Positions 42,060 to 52,639 of a stretch of 64,000 bases of DNA are shown one piece after another (within the stretch, counting starts at the first letter, position 1; each line of letters starts with the position of its first letter). The notes below the pieces were generated by a model. It did not search any database. It worked only from the letters and a program-made list of their open reading frames with translations, and was not told the DNA's origin. The translations under genes were made by a program, and so were the position numbers. This stretch comes from Muraenolepis orangiensis (Eukaryota > Chordata > Actinopteri > Gadiformes > Muraenolepididae): contig CM051004.1 in the NCBI GenBank assembly GCA_027704905.1, positions 15,467,108 through 15,531,107 of the forward strand, written 5' to 3'.

Positions 42060-43338
42060 CAGTGGTGAAGCGTCAGGGCCTTCAAGGTATTCAGAGAAGA
42101 CCCTGGAATTCTCAGAAAAAATTAATTGTATTAATAAAATGAAATACAATTTAATAAAATGTAATCAAATGTAATAAAATGTAATAACATTTAAATAAAA
42201 TGAATGAATGAGAATGGTATCTGTGTTGTTATCTGTTATATTACAGTGTTACGTTGATTTGTTTGTCTTTCAGATTTCCCCACAGGTCCATAGTGCACCT
42301 GAAGGTATACTGGCTCGAGACCTAGGATCTAGCGTAGTGCTTTGTTTTTTTTCCACGTAGGTTTTTTTTACGTCGAAATGGCAACAGGTGAAGATGATGT
42401 TGTTGCTGAATTGTTGTTAGTACCCTTTTCAAGATGACCATTCAGTGAAAAGATGGACATTATAAAAAAGTTTTAACGATCCCCATCACCACTGCATCTG
42501 TGGAAAGGACATTTTAATATTATAAAATCATATGGAACAGAACAGGACAATCCCGACTCACTGCATTAGCTTCCATAGCTATTGAAAGGAAACTTCTTTA
42601 TCCGAAAAGCAGTGATCAGCTTTATGACAGGGTTATCGATACATTGATAACCCGGTCATAAAGCAGTGATCAGCTTATGACAGGGTTATCGATACATTGA
42701 TAACCCGGTCATAAAGCAGTGATCAGCTTTATGACCGGGTTATTGAAACATCCAGAAGGACAGGAGAATGGATTGTGTCTTTAAGTGAACATCATTAGCA
42801 CTCACCTGTCAAAATATCTCAACTTAAATCCTACCTTTATGGACGTTATGTGACATTAAGTGTTTTCCTCTTTATTGAGCCAGTAAGGAAAAGTCTTAAC
42901 GCAGCTTTATGAGAGGAAAACACTTAGTTATGTAGTTATGTAACATAACTTCCGTAATTGTAGGATTTAGGTTTTGATATTTTGACAGGTGAAAGTGCTA
43001 ATGACAAGACATATGGCAGAGACATTTGTTGATTATTGATCGCTGTTTTGGAACTTTAAGTTACGTTAAGCCTTTTCACGTTAAGCGTGTTAGACCGTCC
43101 CTTTCATCGATAGCCTGTGTGGTGGTCTGTGTTGGGCTGTTACTTCACTACATGGACACTGCTTTGACAACTATGGTACACTTGTAAATTGGCTGCGACA
43201 ATCTTATCTGCCTAAATGAGATAAAGCATCAAGTGACTCCTCCGTGACGTCCGTCTGACTATAACAACCAAATGTTCGAGTGGGGGGGGGGGGGTGGTCT
43301 ACAGAAGGTCCAGTTGTGATAGACAGGGTTTGCCACTG
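42060..43338 (+). mobile_element. hAT element remnant with C-terminal transposase piece
   Basis: Ends are CAGTGGTGAAGC and GGTTTGCCACTG with a perfect 8-bp duplication GGTATATG (42052-42059 and 43339-43346). Between about 42475 and 42680 a plus-strand frame reads IPITTASVERTF and LTALASIAIERKLL, the hAT C-terminal dimerisation region of TTF-type elements. The rest is deleted or inverted repeat sequence. Confidence 0.9.
42610..42740. repeat. Tandem hairpin unit inside the hAT remnant
   Basis: TTATGACAGGGTTATCGAT and TTGATAACCCGGTCATAA pair as a stem with one mismatch. The unit occurs twice and partly a third time, spaced by GCAGTGATCAGC. Confidence 0.88.
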
Positions 43339-43699
43339 GGTATATGTATATACAGGTAAGTGAGTATTTAACAGGTAGTGATCAGGGGTATGCCATTATT
43401 CAAAGCAGGATAAATATAAATAAATGTAAATGTATATACAAGTGAGCATATATAAATGTATGGCATATATAAATGTATATGTATATACAGGAGTTGGAGC
43501 AGTTCTATCAACAGTTGAGATTTAAATCTATATGGCAGGTACAGTAAACAGGTATCTTAGTAATACATATGTCAACTATAGAGGTGGGTAGTTGTGATAC
43601 AGTTTGTTTTTACAGTTTGTTTTTTCTTTTTTAACAGTTAGTCAGAGACATTGGTGGTGTTGAGCAGAGGGGTGGGGCAGGGGCGGGGTCGGCAGCAAA

Positions 43700-43882
43700 A
43701 GGGGGGGCAGCAGAGGTGCAGCAGCAGGGGGGGGGGGGGGCAGCAGAGGCGTGTTAGCAGGGGGGGGGGACAGCAGAGGCGTGTTAGCAGGGGGGGGGGG
43801 GACAGCAGAGGCGTGGTAGCAGGGGGGGGGGACAGCAGAGGCGTGGTAGCAGGGGGGGGGGGCAGCAGGGGGGGGGGGGGGG
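43700..43882 (+). repeat. G-run minisatellite with G-quadruplex potential
   Basis: Seven runs of 7-13 G separated by CAGCAGAGGCGTGTTAGCA-type spacers. Confidence 0.93.
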
Positions 43883-44305
43883 CTGTCTTCATGGTGCAGA
43901 GTTCAGGGAGATGACGGCTGAGGGGAAGAAGCTGTTCCTAAGCCTGCTTGACTTGGAACAGAGGTTTCTATAGCGCCTCCCGGAGGGGAGGAGGGCAAAC
44001 AGTCCTTCCTGCCAGAAAGCGACAAATCAAACGCTTGCCGGCGCACACTAAATATTCAACCAGTGTGACAAGCCGCCCGGCGACATAGTCGCGAGTAGAC
44101 TATAAGCCAACCAAGCACATCATATCGCACGCAACATGTCTATCAACGCAACGCGTACAAAAGACACATGCAACATGCACATGCATCAATAAAGAGTTGG
44201 CGGGATATTCCAACACCGGTTACAACCCGTAACCAGAGTACAACCCGGTCACTCTCTAACCCGACGAGCCGTCGAGACACTGCAGAGTGACAAGGAGGAA
44301 TACGT

Positions 44306-45860
44306 TTACGCAAGGAGCAACGTTACGTATTGTAACAACCAGCTCTGAGCAAAAAAAATGTATTCCTGTCCCTCGCTAAGGAGCAGGGAGCATGGCCCCT
44401 GATTCCAACACAGTGACCGATAGAGCCCTTGGTCGTGTCCAGCATGTAAAGTGGACAAAGGGGCCGGGAAAAACCATGACGCTGCCGCGCAAATGTCTTC
44501 CACCAAGCCCTTCTCCAGCAAGGATTGTAAGAAGCTCGGCACGCTTCCGATCTCACAGCGAGATTGGACCACTCGATTGTGATCACCACCACTTAGAGAA
44601 AGCACCCCACTTCGCTGCGTAAAGAGCAGATGTGGAGGCGCGCGCACGCCCTGAATAATTGATAGCTGCTGCAGACAAACCTCTGTCCTGCAGAATCAAC
44701 CTGCAACCGACCCGACAGATCGGGTGGGTGGTAAATAGTTCCGCGCTTGCAACAGCGCGTCTGGCCTGGTCAGCACCGGCTACGGCGCCGCGGACAAGAG
44801 CGCTGCTAGTTCCATAAGGCTCTCTGGGGCTACCAGAATGAGTCACTGCCTCTCCTGTCTGATTCTCTCTAAAAGAGGATGAAACAGCTGAGACGGAGGA
44901 AAACGCATACACCATCGCATCCACCCCCAGCGGAGGCAGGTCCTTTGGGTTGAGAGAGAACCACATATCGCAGTGGGTATTCTTGCTGGATGCAAACCGA
45001 TCCACCTGGGCTGTCCCGAACCTCTGCCAGATTAGTCTGACAATGTCGGGATGTAACCGCCATATGAGGTCCGCCCCAACATTCTGGGCGCCCGCGATAT
45101 GCAGGGCTCTCAGACTGAACAGGTTCTGATGAGCCCACAGCCAAAGCTCGACCAATGAAGAGCAGAGGAGTGCACTCCCCCTGTCTGTGTAGAGGCTGCT
45201 GCCAGCCGTCCGTTCTGATCAGAACGTGGCGGCCGCGCACCAAGTGCGAGAAATGCGTTAGCACTCTCAGCACCGTGGAAAGCTCCAACACATTTATGTG
45301 TGTGACAGGGGTTGTCGGCAACTTGTTTCCGACCGAGTAGGAGAGACACGGCCCTCACTAACCGGTCAACAAAGCGTCCGTGAAGACAACTAAGTATGAC
45401 GTCACCCTGCCAAGGGGAACCCCCTTGAGAAGCGTTGGCGGGCTCCGCCAATACAACAGGTTGGGAGACACCGAACAGGGCACGGTGAGAACCTGAAGTT
45501 TGTGACGCCTGGGATCCAACCTTGGAGAAGGCGCGCGGGGCCAGGGAGTACCCGAATGGCAGGCACAGGTATTCGTAGGCCACGCCCATAGAATGTCCCC
45601 ATTTCAGCATGCCGTCCAACCTACTCGTCCAATCGAGTAGGAGGCAGCGCAGCGAGCTGGGGAGCGCTGTTCAGTAAAGCGCGGTACTCCCTGGCCTCTA
45701 CCACGATCACATGTGTGATCCAAGGGGGGGCCCCCTCAAACGCGAGGGGAGGGGCCAGCCGCAAGCGGAGACTCCACGGCTTCAGCTGTAAATTATACAG
45801 CGAATTGATCAGGGCGCCACTTGAAGGTCAGTGTTTCGGACCGATCAACGGCGGCGCCGA
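44306..45860 (-). mobile_element. DIRS-like retrotransposon fragment
   Basis: Minus-strand frames hold a reverse transcriptase end (CLPFGYSLAPRAFSKV, about 45540), an RNase H segment (INVLELSTVLRVLTHFSHL; LRALHIAGAQNVGADLI) and the linker DMWFSLNPKDLPPLGVDA. After it, LILQDRGLSAAAINYSGRA resembles the start of a tyrosine recombinase. This order is typical of DIRS-1-like elements, which use a tyrosine recombinase instead of an integrase. Frame breaks make it inactive. Confidence 0.8.
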
Positions 45861-45999
45861 TTACCCAGCCTTTACCCTACAGCCAACAGACTGAGGGACA
45901 GTTAGTGTCCCCTCAGTTAGTGTCCCCTCCCCTACGGCATTGCCATAGCGGAGGCACGGTGAGTCCCTAGCCCGCATATAGAGCACGCACGCTCATGAC

Positions 46000-46200
46000 G
46001 GGGTCCTTCTACCGGCCTGGGCAGAAGGTGTGACTCTCCTCCCGGGACCTGCCCTCCCACCGAATCCCCTCCATCCCCCAGATCATCGACTGGGAGGGAT
46101 ATGGCCCAGAAGAGCGGAGTTGGCTCCCGCGCTGGTACATCCTGTACCTCACCTGGGTGTATAGATACCCTGGCATTCCCTAACACCCGTGCTAGGTCGT
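46000..46200 (+). mobile_element. Gypsy polyprotein C-terminal remnant
   Basis: IIDWEGYGPEERSWLPRWY at about 46080-46137 matches the chromodomain-like end of fish Gypsy polyproteins. The same region of the LTR element at 46549-48434 is related. Sequence to about 46380 resembles the same LTR family in part. Confidence 0.7.
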
Positions 46201-46870
46201 ACTTTGTTCTCTCTTGATGGAATCATTCCGATCGATGTCCAGACTCCTCGCCGGTCCCGCGCTACTCTCCTGTCTAGTACCTGTCGCTACTCCGACTTCC
46301 CGGTATCCAGACCCCTCACCTGTCCCGGACCACTCGCCTGTCTTTTACCTGTCGGTACTCCGCTGATCGTCGGTATAGAATCGGATGTCCGCATCGGGTC
46401 GGGATGGGTTGGAAAGCCATGGAAACTCTAAACACCATTACATTTTGATGATGCCGAACAAAGCGGAACACAGCAATGTTCGGGGGATTTCTTCTCCTGT
46501 TTTTGAAAACGCATTTTCTTATGGGAATTCATGGCAAAATAGTACCTCTGTCATGGTTACGGTGGTTGGCAGGGGGCGTGGGCAAGCCACGTGCGCTGGC
46601 GGCGCACACACACACACACACCGGTACACAATCACATATTCTAATTGCTAATCACCTCACCTGGGGTATATATACTATGACTATCTGTTACCCCAGCGTG
46701 ATGTCGTTGCTTATGCTGCACGTTGTACTTCCGTCTGTTCTGATACCCGCCGCCTGCCTACTACCCTGCCTGTACTTCGCACCCGACATCCCGTTCGTAT
46801 CGCTCCACTGTGTCGTTGTCTGCGTTCGGGGTCCAACCCACTCCCCCCCCGATAGAACGACCTCACCACT

Positions 46871-47041
46871 ATGGACCCCGGCAACTTCGACCAGTGGAGC
46901 CAAGCGTGTCTGGAGCTGCTGAACGCCCGGGAAGAGAGCCACCGGGGAGCTTACCTGGACCCCGGCCTTCTCGAGCGTGCGAAGCACGAGATCGATGCCC
47001 GGATGGTCCGGTGGGGATCACAGCTTCAAGCGCTGCGGTAG
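46871..47041 (+). CDS. Gag-like N-terminal peptide of the LTR element
   Basis: 56 codons, beginning MDPGNFDQWSQACLELLN 16 bases after the 5' LTR and ending at TAG. The start resembles the MDP opening of fish Gypsy gag proteins. Beyond the stop the same frame runs into the repeat as LRTSLRTR-type peptide, while another frame gives PPEDVAPH. I do not recognise a retained function. Confidence 0.55.
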   Translation: MDPGNFDQWSQACLELLNAREESHRGAYLDPGLLERAKHEIDARMVRWGSQLQALR

Positions 47042-47093
47042 CGGGAGGAAGAATGGGTGGTCCGGTTGGCCAACATGGCCCCCGGTGGCAACC

Positions 47094-47680
47094 TCCGTCT
47101 GAGGACGTCGCTCCGCACCCGCCTGAGGACGTCGCTCCGCACCCGCCTGAGGACGTCACTCCGCACCCGCCTGAGGACGTCGCTCCGCACCCGCCTGAGG
47201 ACATCGCTCCGCACCCATCGGACGACATCGCTCCGCACCTGCCTGAGGACGTCGCTCTGCATCCACCTGAGGACGTCGCTCCGCATCCACCTGAGGACGT
47301 CGCTCCGCACCCGCCTGAGGACGTCGCTCCGCACCCGCCTGAGGACGTCGCTCCGCACCCGTCGGACGACGTCGCTCTGCACTCGCCTGAGGACGTCGCT
47401 CCGCACCCGTCTGAGGACGTCGCTCCGCACTCGCCTGAGGACGTCGCTCCGCACCCGTCTGAGGACGTCGCTCTGCACTCGCCTGAGGACGTCGCTCCGC
47501 ACCCTCCCGACAACGTCACGCGGCCCCCGTCTGCTGACGCCGCGCCGTACCCGCCCGATGACGTCACGCGGCCCCCGTTTGCTGACGCCGCGCCGTATCC
47601 GCCCGACGACGTCAAACGGCCCCCGTCTGCTGACGCCGCGCCGTATCCGCCCGACGACGTCACGCGGCCCCCGTCTGTCG
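47094..47680 (+). repeat. 24-bp minisatellite encoding PPEDVAPH units
   Basis: About 17 units of 24 bp (47094-47508), then about three 48-bp units giving PSADAAPYPPDDVTRP. Because 24 is a multiple of three and the unit lacks stops, several frames stay open on both strands. Confidence 0.93.
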
Positions 47681-48612
47681 ACTACAGAGGGGGTCCAGAG
47701 CAGACCCCAGAGGAGACTCCAGAGGAGGTCCCGGAGGAGACCCCTACAAAAGAGACCCCCGGAGGAGGTTCCAGAGGAGACCTCCAGAGAAGACTCCTAC
47801 CGACCTGGGCAGAAGGGGTGGCTCTCTTCCCGGGCCCCGCCTGCCCACCAAATCTCCTCCACCCCCCCAGATCATCGACTGGGACGCAGATGGTCCAGAG
47901 GAGCGAGGTTGGCCCCCGCGCCGCTACTGTCTGGATCCATTCTTTTCCCTTGACTGTCACCGGGAACACCCCTTCAAGCCGGGTTGGACGCCAGGAGGCG
48001 CCCGTTGAGGGGGGGGTACTGTCACGGTTACGGTGGTTGGCAGGGGGCGTGGCCAAGCCACGTGCGCTGGCGGCGCACACACACACACACCGGTACACAA
48101 TCACATATTCTAATTGCTAATCACATCATCTGGGGTATATATACTATGACTATTCGTTACCCCAGCGTGAGGTCGTTACTTATGCTGCACGTTGTTCTTC
48201 CGTCTGTTCTGATACCCGTCGCCTGCCTACTACCCTGCCGGTACTTTGCACCCGACATCCCGGTACGCAGACTCCTCCCCCGTCCCGGACTACTCGTCGG
48301 TCTACTACCTGCCGGTACTCCGCGGATCGTCGTCCCCGTATACCCTTGTGTGTTTTTGTGAATAAAGCCGTTCGTATCGCTCCACAGTGTCATTGTCTGC
48401 CTTCGGGGTCCAACCCACTCCCCTCTTCGTGATAACCTCAGGAGCTGTAGCTAGCTAGTTGTAAGTAAACAAATACACCGGAAGAGGCTGAACCGCATTA
48501 TTTGAAGCCGGAAGTTCTTCACATAGCTTAGTGCATATAGCCCATTGCACAATACACACAATGTGTGTGTGTGTGTGTGTGTGTGCGTGCGTGTGCGTGT
48601 GCGTGTGCGTGT

Positions 48613-51600
48613 GTCAAGTCAAGTCAAGTCAAGTCAAGTTTATTGTCACTTCACAGTTTACAGTTTAGTATAAAGCAGTGATGTGAAATTCTTGTGTGCA
48701 ATACCCGACGACAGACAGCAGTTATAGAATAAGATAAAATAAAAATAGATAAAAATAGATAAAAATAGAATAAAAAATAGGATAAAAAATAGAAGGAATA
48801 TAAAATAAAAATAAAAAATGCAATTTATAAAATGCAAAAATCAGCACAGAAAAGAGCAATATATATATATAAATCAATGTAATAAAATATACATTGTTAT
48901 ATGTTATACGCCCTTGTTCAGCAGCCTGATGGCCTGACTGTGGAAGCTATCTCTAAGCCTATTTGTACGACACTTGATACTGCGGTATCGCCTGCCTGAC
49001 GGTAATAGTGAGTAAAGTTCGTGGCTGGGGTGGGCAATGTCTTTTATAATTCTTTTGGCCTTGGCCACGCACCGCTGGTTGTAAATGTCCAGGAGGGAGG
49101 GGAGCTCACCTCCAACGATATACTGGGCCGTCCGCACCACCCTTTGAAGCGCTCTGCGCTCGAGTGCCGTGCAGTTCCCGTACCAGGCGGTGATACACCC
49201 TGTCAGAACACTCTCGATGGTGCCGTTGTAGAATGTTCTCAGGATGCGGGGGCCCATGCTGAATTTCTTCAGACGCCTGAGAAAATACAGGCGTTGTTGG
49301 GCCTTTTTCACCACGTGTGTGGTGTGCGTGGACCATGTGAGGTCCTCGGAGATGTGCACGCCGAGGAACTTGAAGCTGCTGACCCTCTCTACTGCAACGC
49401 CGTCGATGGAGATAGGGCTGTGCTCTCCCCTCTGCCTCCTGAAGTCCACGATCAGCTCCTTGGTCTTCTTGACGTTGAGGGCGAGGCTGTTCTCCTGGCA
49501 CCACTGCTCCAGCGATCCGACCTCCTCCCTGTAGGCTGTCTCGTCGTCGCCGGCGATCAGGCCCATCACTGTCGTGTCGTCAGCAAACTTGACGATGACG
49601 TTGGAGCTGTGCATAGCCATGCAGTCGTGGGTGTAGAGGGAGTAGAGGAGAGGGCTCAGCACGCATCCCTGGGGGGCTCCCGTGTTGAGGGTCAGTGGCT
49701 CTGATGTGGTGCTGCCCATCCTCACCACCTGGCGGCGGTCCGACAGGAGGTTCAGTATCCAGCTGCACATGGATGGGGGTACGCCTAGACCTCTCAGCTT
49801 GGTGTCGAGCTTGGCAGGAACTATTGTGTTGAATGCTGAGCTGTAGTCCACAAACAGCATTCGCACATAACAGTTCTTCCCCTCCAAGTGGGAAAGGGCA
49901 GTGTGGAGGGCCATGGCAATTGCGTCGTCCGTGGATCTATTTTGACGATATGCAAATTGCCATGGGTCCAGCGTGGTAGGTAACACGGAGCAAATAAAGT
50001 CCTTGACCAACCTCTCGAAGCATTTGCTAACGATCGAGGTGAGGGCCACAGGTCTGTAGTCATTCAGGCATGTTACCTTGGTTTGTTTAGGGACAGGCAC
50101 GATCGTGGATATCTTGAAGACCGCGGGGACAACAGCCTGGGACAGGGAGAGGTTGAAGATGTCTGCAAAGACTCCTGCCAACTGGTCTGCGCATGCTCTG
50201 AGGACGCGGCCCGGGATGTCGTCGGGGCCTGCCGCCTTACGGATGTTCAGCCGCTTAAAGGTGCGGCGCACATCCGCCTCCGAGATGCGCAGCTGGCTGG
50301 TCTCCCCAGTCGGTGCTGGCTTCGGCGGGCTGCCGTTTACGTCGAACCGAGCAAAAAATGTATTTAGCTCTCCTGGGAGGGAGGTAGAGGAGTTCTCTAC
50401 ACAACTGGTTCTCCCTCTGAAGTTCGTTATATTCTGCAGCCCCTGCCACATACCCCTCGCATCGTGTTTCTTGAATTTATCTTCCACTCTGTCCTTATAC
50501 TCCCGCTTGGCAGTGACGATGGTCTTACGGAGGTCGTAACGGGCTCTCGTATATTCCTCCGTATTCCCGGAACCAAAGGCGGCGTTACGCGCATGTAGGG
50601 CAGCGCGAACATCGCCGTTAATCCACGGTTTCTGGTTGGGATATATCCGAACCGACTTGGTCGGAACAACGTCATCTATGCACTTCTTGATGAACCCGGT
50701 GACCGACGACGCGTACTCGTTGATGTTATTGTCCGAGGCAACGCGGAACATGTGCCAGTCAGCGTGATCAAAACAATCCTGCAGCGTAGAATCTGATTGG
50801 TCCGACCAGCATTGGACCTCCCTCACAGCGATCGGTTGCTGCTTCAGTCTCTGCCTATAGGCGGGGAGCAGCTGGATAGAGCGGTGATCTGATTTGCCGA
50901 ACGGTGGGCGGAGGAGGGCCTTGTAGCCATCACGGAAGGGAGTGTAGCAGTGGTCGAGGATCCGCTCGCCCCGTGTGTTGCTCTTTATGTGTTGGTAGAA
51001 CTTCGGGAGAACCTTCTTCAGGTTCGCCTTGTTGAAGTCCCCCGCCACGATGAGAGCAGCCTCGGGGTGGGCCGACTCCTGTTCGCTGATAGCCCCGTAC
51101 AGTTCCTTCAGCGCTGTGTCCGTGTTGGCTTGTGGGGGAATGTAAACAGCGGTCACGGTTACCGCTGTAAACTCCCGAGGTAGCCAGTATGGACGGCACA
51201 TAAGCATCAGGTACTCCAGGTCCGGGGAACAGAAAGACTTGAGGGGATGTACATGACTTTGGTTGCACCAAGATCTGTTTATCATGAGACATACCCCCCC
51301 TCCGCGATCTTTACCGGAGAGAGCCTTTGTTCTGTCCGCCCGGTGTACGGAAAATCCCGTCGGCTCGATAGCTGCGTCGGTAACCCCCTCCGACATCCAT
51401 GTCTCCGTAAGGCAGATAATGCAATTGTCCCTAGTTTCCCGGTGGAATTGAATACGAGCCTGTAGTTCGCTTAACTTATTGTCCAGAGACTGTACATTAG
51501 CCAGTAGAATGGTGGGTAGTGGGGGGCGATCGGATCGACATCTCAGCCTGACTAGCACGCCGGCTCGCTTCCCTCGCTTCCTCCGGCGACGCTTGCGCGT

Positions 51601-51858
51601 AATCGTGCCCAAAATGGACGGAGATAATCCAGCTGTGACTTCGGGCGGGACGTCCGAGTCGAAAGAGTGAAAAAACTCCGGTAGGCGGCGAGCGACTGTC
51701 GATCTGATCTCCCAAAGTGTGCAAAAGTTATAAGTGAACTTGCTGCTAACATCCTGAACTAAAAAAGTTGCAATAAAAAGAATAAATAACAAAAAACTGC
51801 GTCGTCGTGCGGGAGCTCGCGACACGGCAGCCATCTCGTACGGCGCCATACTCCATAC
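48613..51858 (-). mobile_element. LINE with intact EN-RT frame
   Basis: The 3' end (left) is five AAGTC units. The 5' end is at about 51858, next to a TG array. Both edges lie in TG repeat, so a target duplication cannot be defined. No equivalent LINE lies in the matching place upstream of FMO copy 2. Confidence 0.9.
48904..51849 (-). CDS. LINE ORF2: endonuclease and reverse transcriptase, 981 aa
   Basis: One uninterrupted frame. The N-terminal third is an apurinic-like endonuclease: LLANVQSLDNK, CLTETWMS, RGGGVCLMI, VYIPPQAN, IVAGDFNKA and GKSDHRSI. The RT follows: KAAGPDDIPGRVL, LNDYRPVALTSI, FAYRQNRSTDDAI, LFVDYSSAFNTI, GAPQGCVLSPLLYSLYTHD and the catalytic FADD in VKFADDTTV. The C-terminus includes LPSGRRYRSIK. 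It would nick target DNA and copy its own RNA there. The motif set suits the L2/CR1 group of fish LINEs. No frameshift or early stop, so it is young or recently active; an ORF1 is not visible. Clade assignment is inferred. Confidence 0.92.
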   Translation of the reverse strand: MAPYEMAAVSRAPARRRSFLLFILFIATFLVQDVSSKFTYNFCTLWEIRSTVARRLPEFFHSFDSDVPPEVTAGLSPSILGTITRKRRRRKRGKRAGVLVRLRCRSDRPPLPTILLANVQSLDNKLSELQARIQFHRETRDNCIICLTETWMSEGVTDAAIEPTGFSVHRADRTKALSGKDRGGGVCLMINRSWCNQSHVHPLKSFCSPDLEYLMLMCRPYWLPREFTAVTVTAVYIPPQANTDTALKELYGAISEQESAHPEAALIVAGDFNKANLKKVLPKFYQHIKSNTRGERILDHCYTPFRDGYKALLRPPFGKSDHRSIQLLPAYRQRLKQQPIAVREVQCWSDQSDSTLQDCFDHADWHMFRVASDNNINEYASSVTGFIKKCIDDVVPTKSVRIYPNQKPWINGDVRAALHARNAAFGSGNTEEYTRARYDLRKTIVTAKREYKDRVEDKFKKHDARGMWQGLQNITNFRGRTSCVENSSTSLPGELNTFFARFDVNGSPPKPAPTGETSQLRISEADVRRTFKRLNIRKAAGPDDIPGRVLRACADQLAGVFADIFNLSLSQAVVPAVFKISTIVPVPKQTKVTCLNDYRPVALTSIVSKCFERLVKDFICSVLPTTLDPWQFAYRQNRSTDDAIAMALHTALSHLEGKNCYVRMLFVDYSSAFNTIVPAKLDTKLRGLGVPPSMCSWILNLLSDRRQVVRMGSTTSEPLTLNTGAPQGCVLSPLLYSLYTHDCMAMHSSNVIVKFADDTTVMGLIAGDDETAYREEVGSLEQWCQENSLALNVKKTKELIVDFRRQRGEHSPISIDGVAVERVSSFKFLGVHISEDLTWSTHTTHVVKKAQQRLYFLRRLKKFSMGPRILRTFYNGTIESVLTGCITAWYGNCTALERRALQRVVRTAQYIVGGELPSLLDIYNQRCVAKAKRIIKDIAHPSHELYSLLPSGRRYRSIKCRTNRLRDSFHSQAIRLLNKGV

Positions 51859-51881
51859 TGTGTGTGTGTGTGTGTGTAAAT

Positions 51882-51980
51882 GCCCCGATCACACAGAACG
51901 CAATCCTACTTACTGCCTATATAAAACCATTGCAAAAAGGCGACGATCACTGCAAAAATCTTGTCTTGTGTGATCGGGGC
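51882..51980. mobile_element. Intact 99-bp MITE upstream of FMO copy 3
   Basis: Perfect 14-bp inverted ends GCCCCGATCACACA and TGTGTGATCGGGGC. It is the uninterrupted counterpart of the element split at 9911-14387. Confidence 0.85.
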
Positions 51981-52430
51981 CATGCAGTAAACCAGGGTGT
52001 CAAACATACGGCCCGTGGGGGGTCCAACTCGGCCCGCGCGATGAATTTTTAGGAAAATTACAGTAAAACATAAATTGCATTTCTATAAAAGTACCTGCTA
52101 TTTCTAATCAGTCCACTAGGGGTCGCACTGTCTCAGTAAGAGCACGCGATAGACTGTAAAACAAGTAAAGCGTAAGAGTAGCGAGGCTGCGGAAGAGTAG
52201 CGAGAGTAGCGAGTCCTGCGCAAAGCTTTACCTTTCAGATTTACAATGTGATCAGAATTGAAAGGAGAAATTTGCCTCGTCAAAGTTGGACACATTTTAT
52301 CTGTATATTTTGTCAGGATACGCCAAATAGGCCTATATCACGTCACAGTTGAAAGCCGGAAGTACCCGTTAAAAATCGTGGAAGCAGCGTGTCCCAAGTT
52401 CCGGTTAATGCATTTACCTTGGCATTCACC

Positions 52431-52615
52431 ATGGAGGACAGTTGGACAACATCGCTGCATAACCTTCCAAAAGTCGGTCAAGACGATGTGGTTCAACTAG
52501 TGAATGAACACTCTACAGTGAAGAAGTCTAAATCCGAATCATACAATTCCCCGACATTGTGTGGCTCTATCTGGATGAGAGATGCTGTGTGTGGGGGTCA
52601 GGACCAGTGCTTTTA
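52431..52615 (+). other. Unrecognised open frame in the hAT element
   Basis: From ATG at 52431 a frame reads MEDSWTTSLHNLPKVGQDDV and continues to a stop at 52613-52615, 61 codons. It faces away from the THAP fragment, like a divergent pair. I do not recognise it; it may be another captured exon or chance. Confidence 0.3.
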
Positions 52616-52639
52616 ATCACACACTTACCCGACATTATT

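Larger units (their letters stand above)
41940..44005 (-). mobile_element. LINE 3' region, interrupted by a hAT element
   Basis: The plus-strand start AGATTAGATTAGATTCAAATG is the reverse of a LINE 3' tail. On the minus strand near 43920-43990 it encodes the usual C-terminal LPSGRRYRNLC-type peptide. A hAT (42060-43338) and a G-rich minisatellite lie within it. Confidence 0.75.
46549..48434 (+). mobile_element. Complete non-autonomous Gypsy-type LTR element
   Basis: 5' LTR 46549-46854 and 3' LTR 48020-48434, both starting TGTCA and GGTTACGGTGG, flanked by a 5-bp duplication ACCTC (46544-46548 and 48435-48439). A purine tract GAGGGGGGGGTAC precedes the 3' LTR. The inner 1.17 kb holds a gag-like N-terminus, an octapeptide-repeat frame and a Gypsy pol C-terminal remnant (DWDADGPEERGW); no enzymes. 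The 5' LTR lacks about 110 bp present in the 3' LTR, including AATAAA. Confidence 0.93.

Noticed and set aside
43638..43914. Proline-rich and glycine-rich frames on opposite strands
   Set aside because: Translations of the G-run minisatellite.
46869..47663. 264-codon minus-strand frame (ATSSGGCG repeats)
   Set aside because: Shadow of the 24-bp minisatellite; no domain and opposite to the element's transcription.
46810..48120. 436-codon plus-strand frame treated as one gene
   Set aside because: It starts inside the 5' LTR and runs through repeat sequence and the 3' LTR. The gag-like start and the pol remnant are in other frames, so it is not a single evolved protein.
49021..49704. 227-codon plus-strand frame
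   Set aside because: Antisense shadow of the LINE RT domain.
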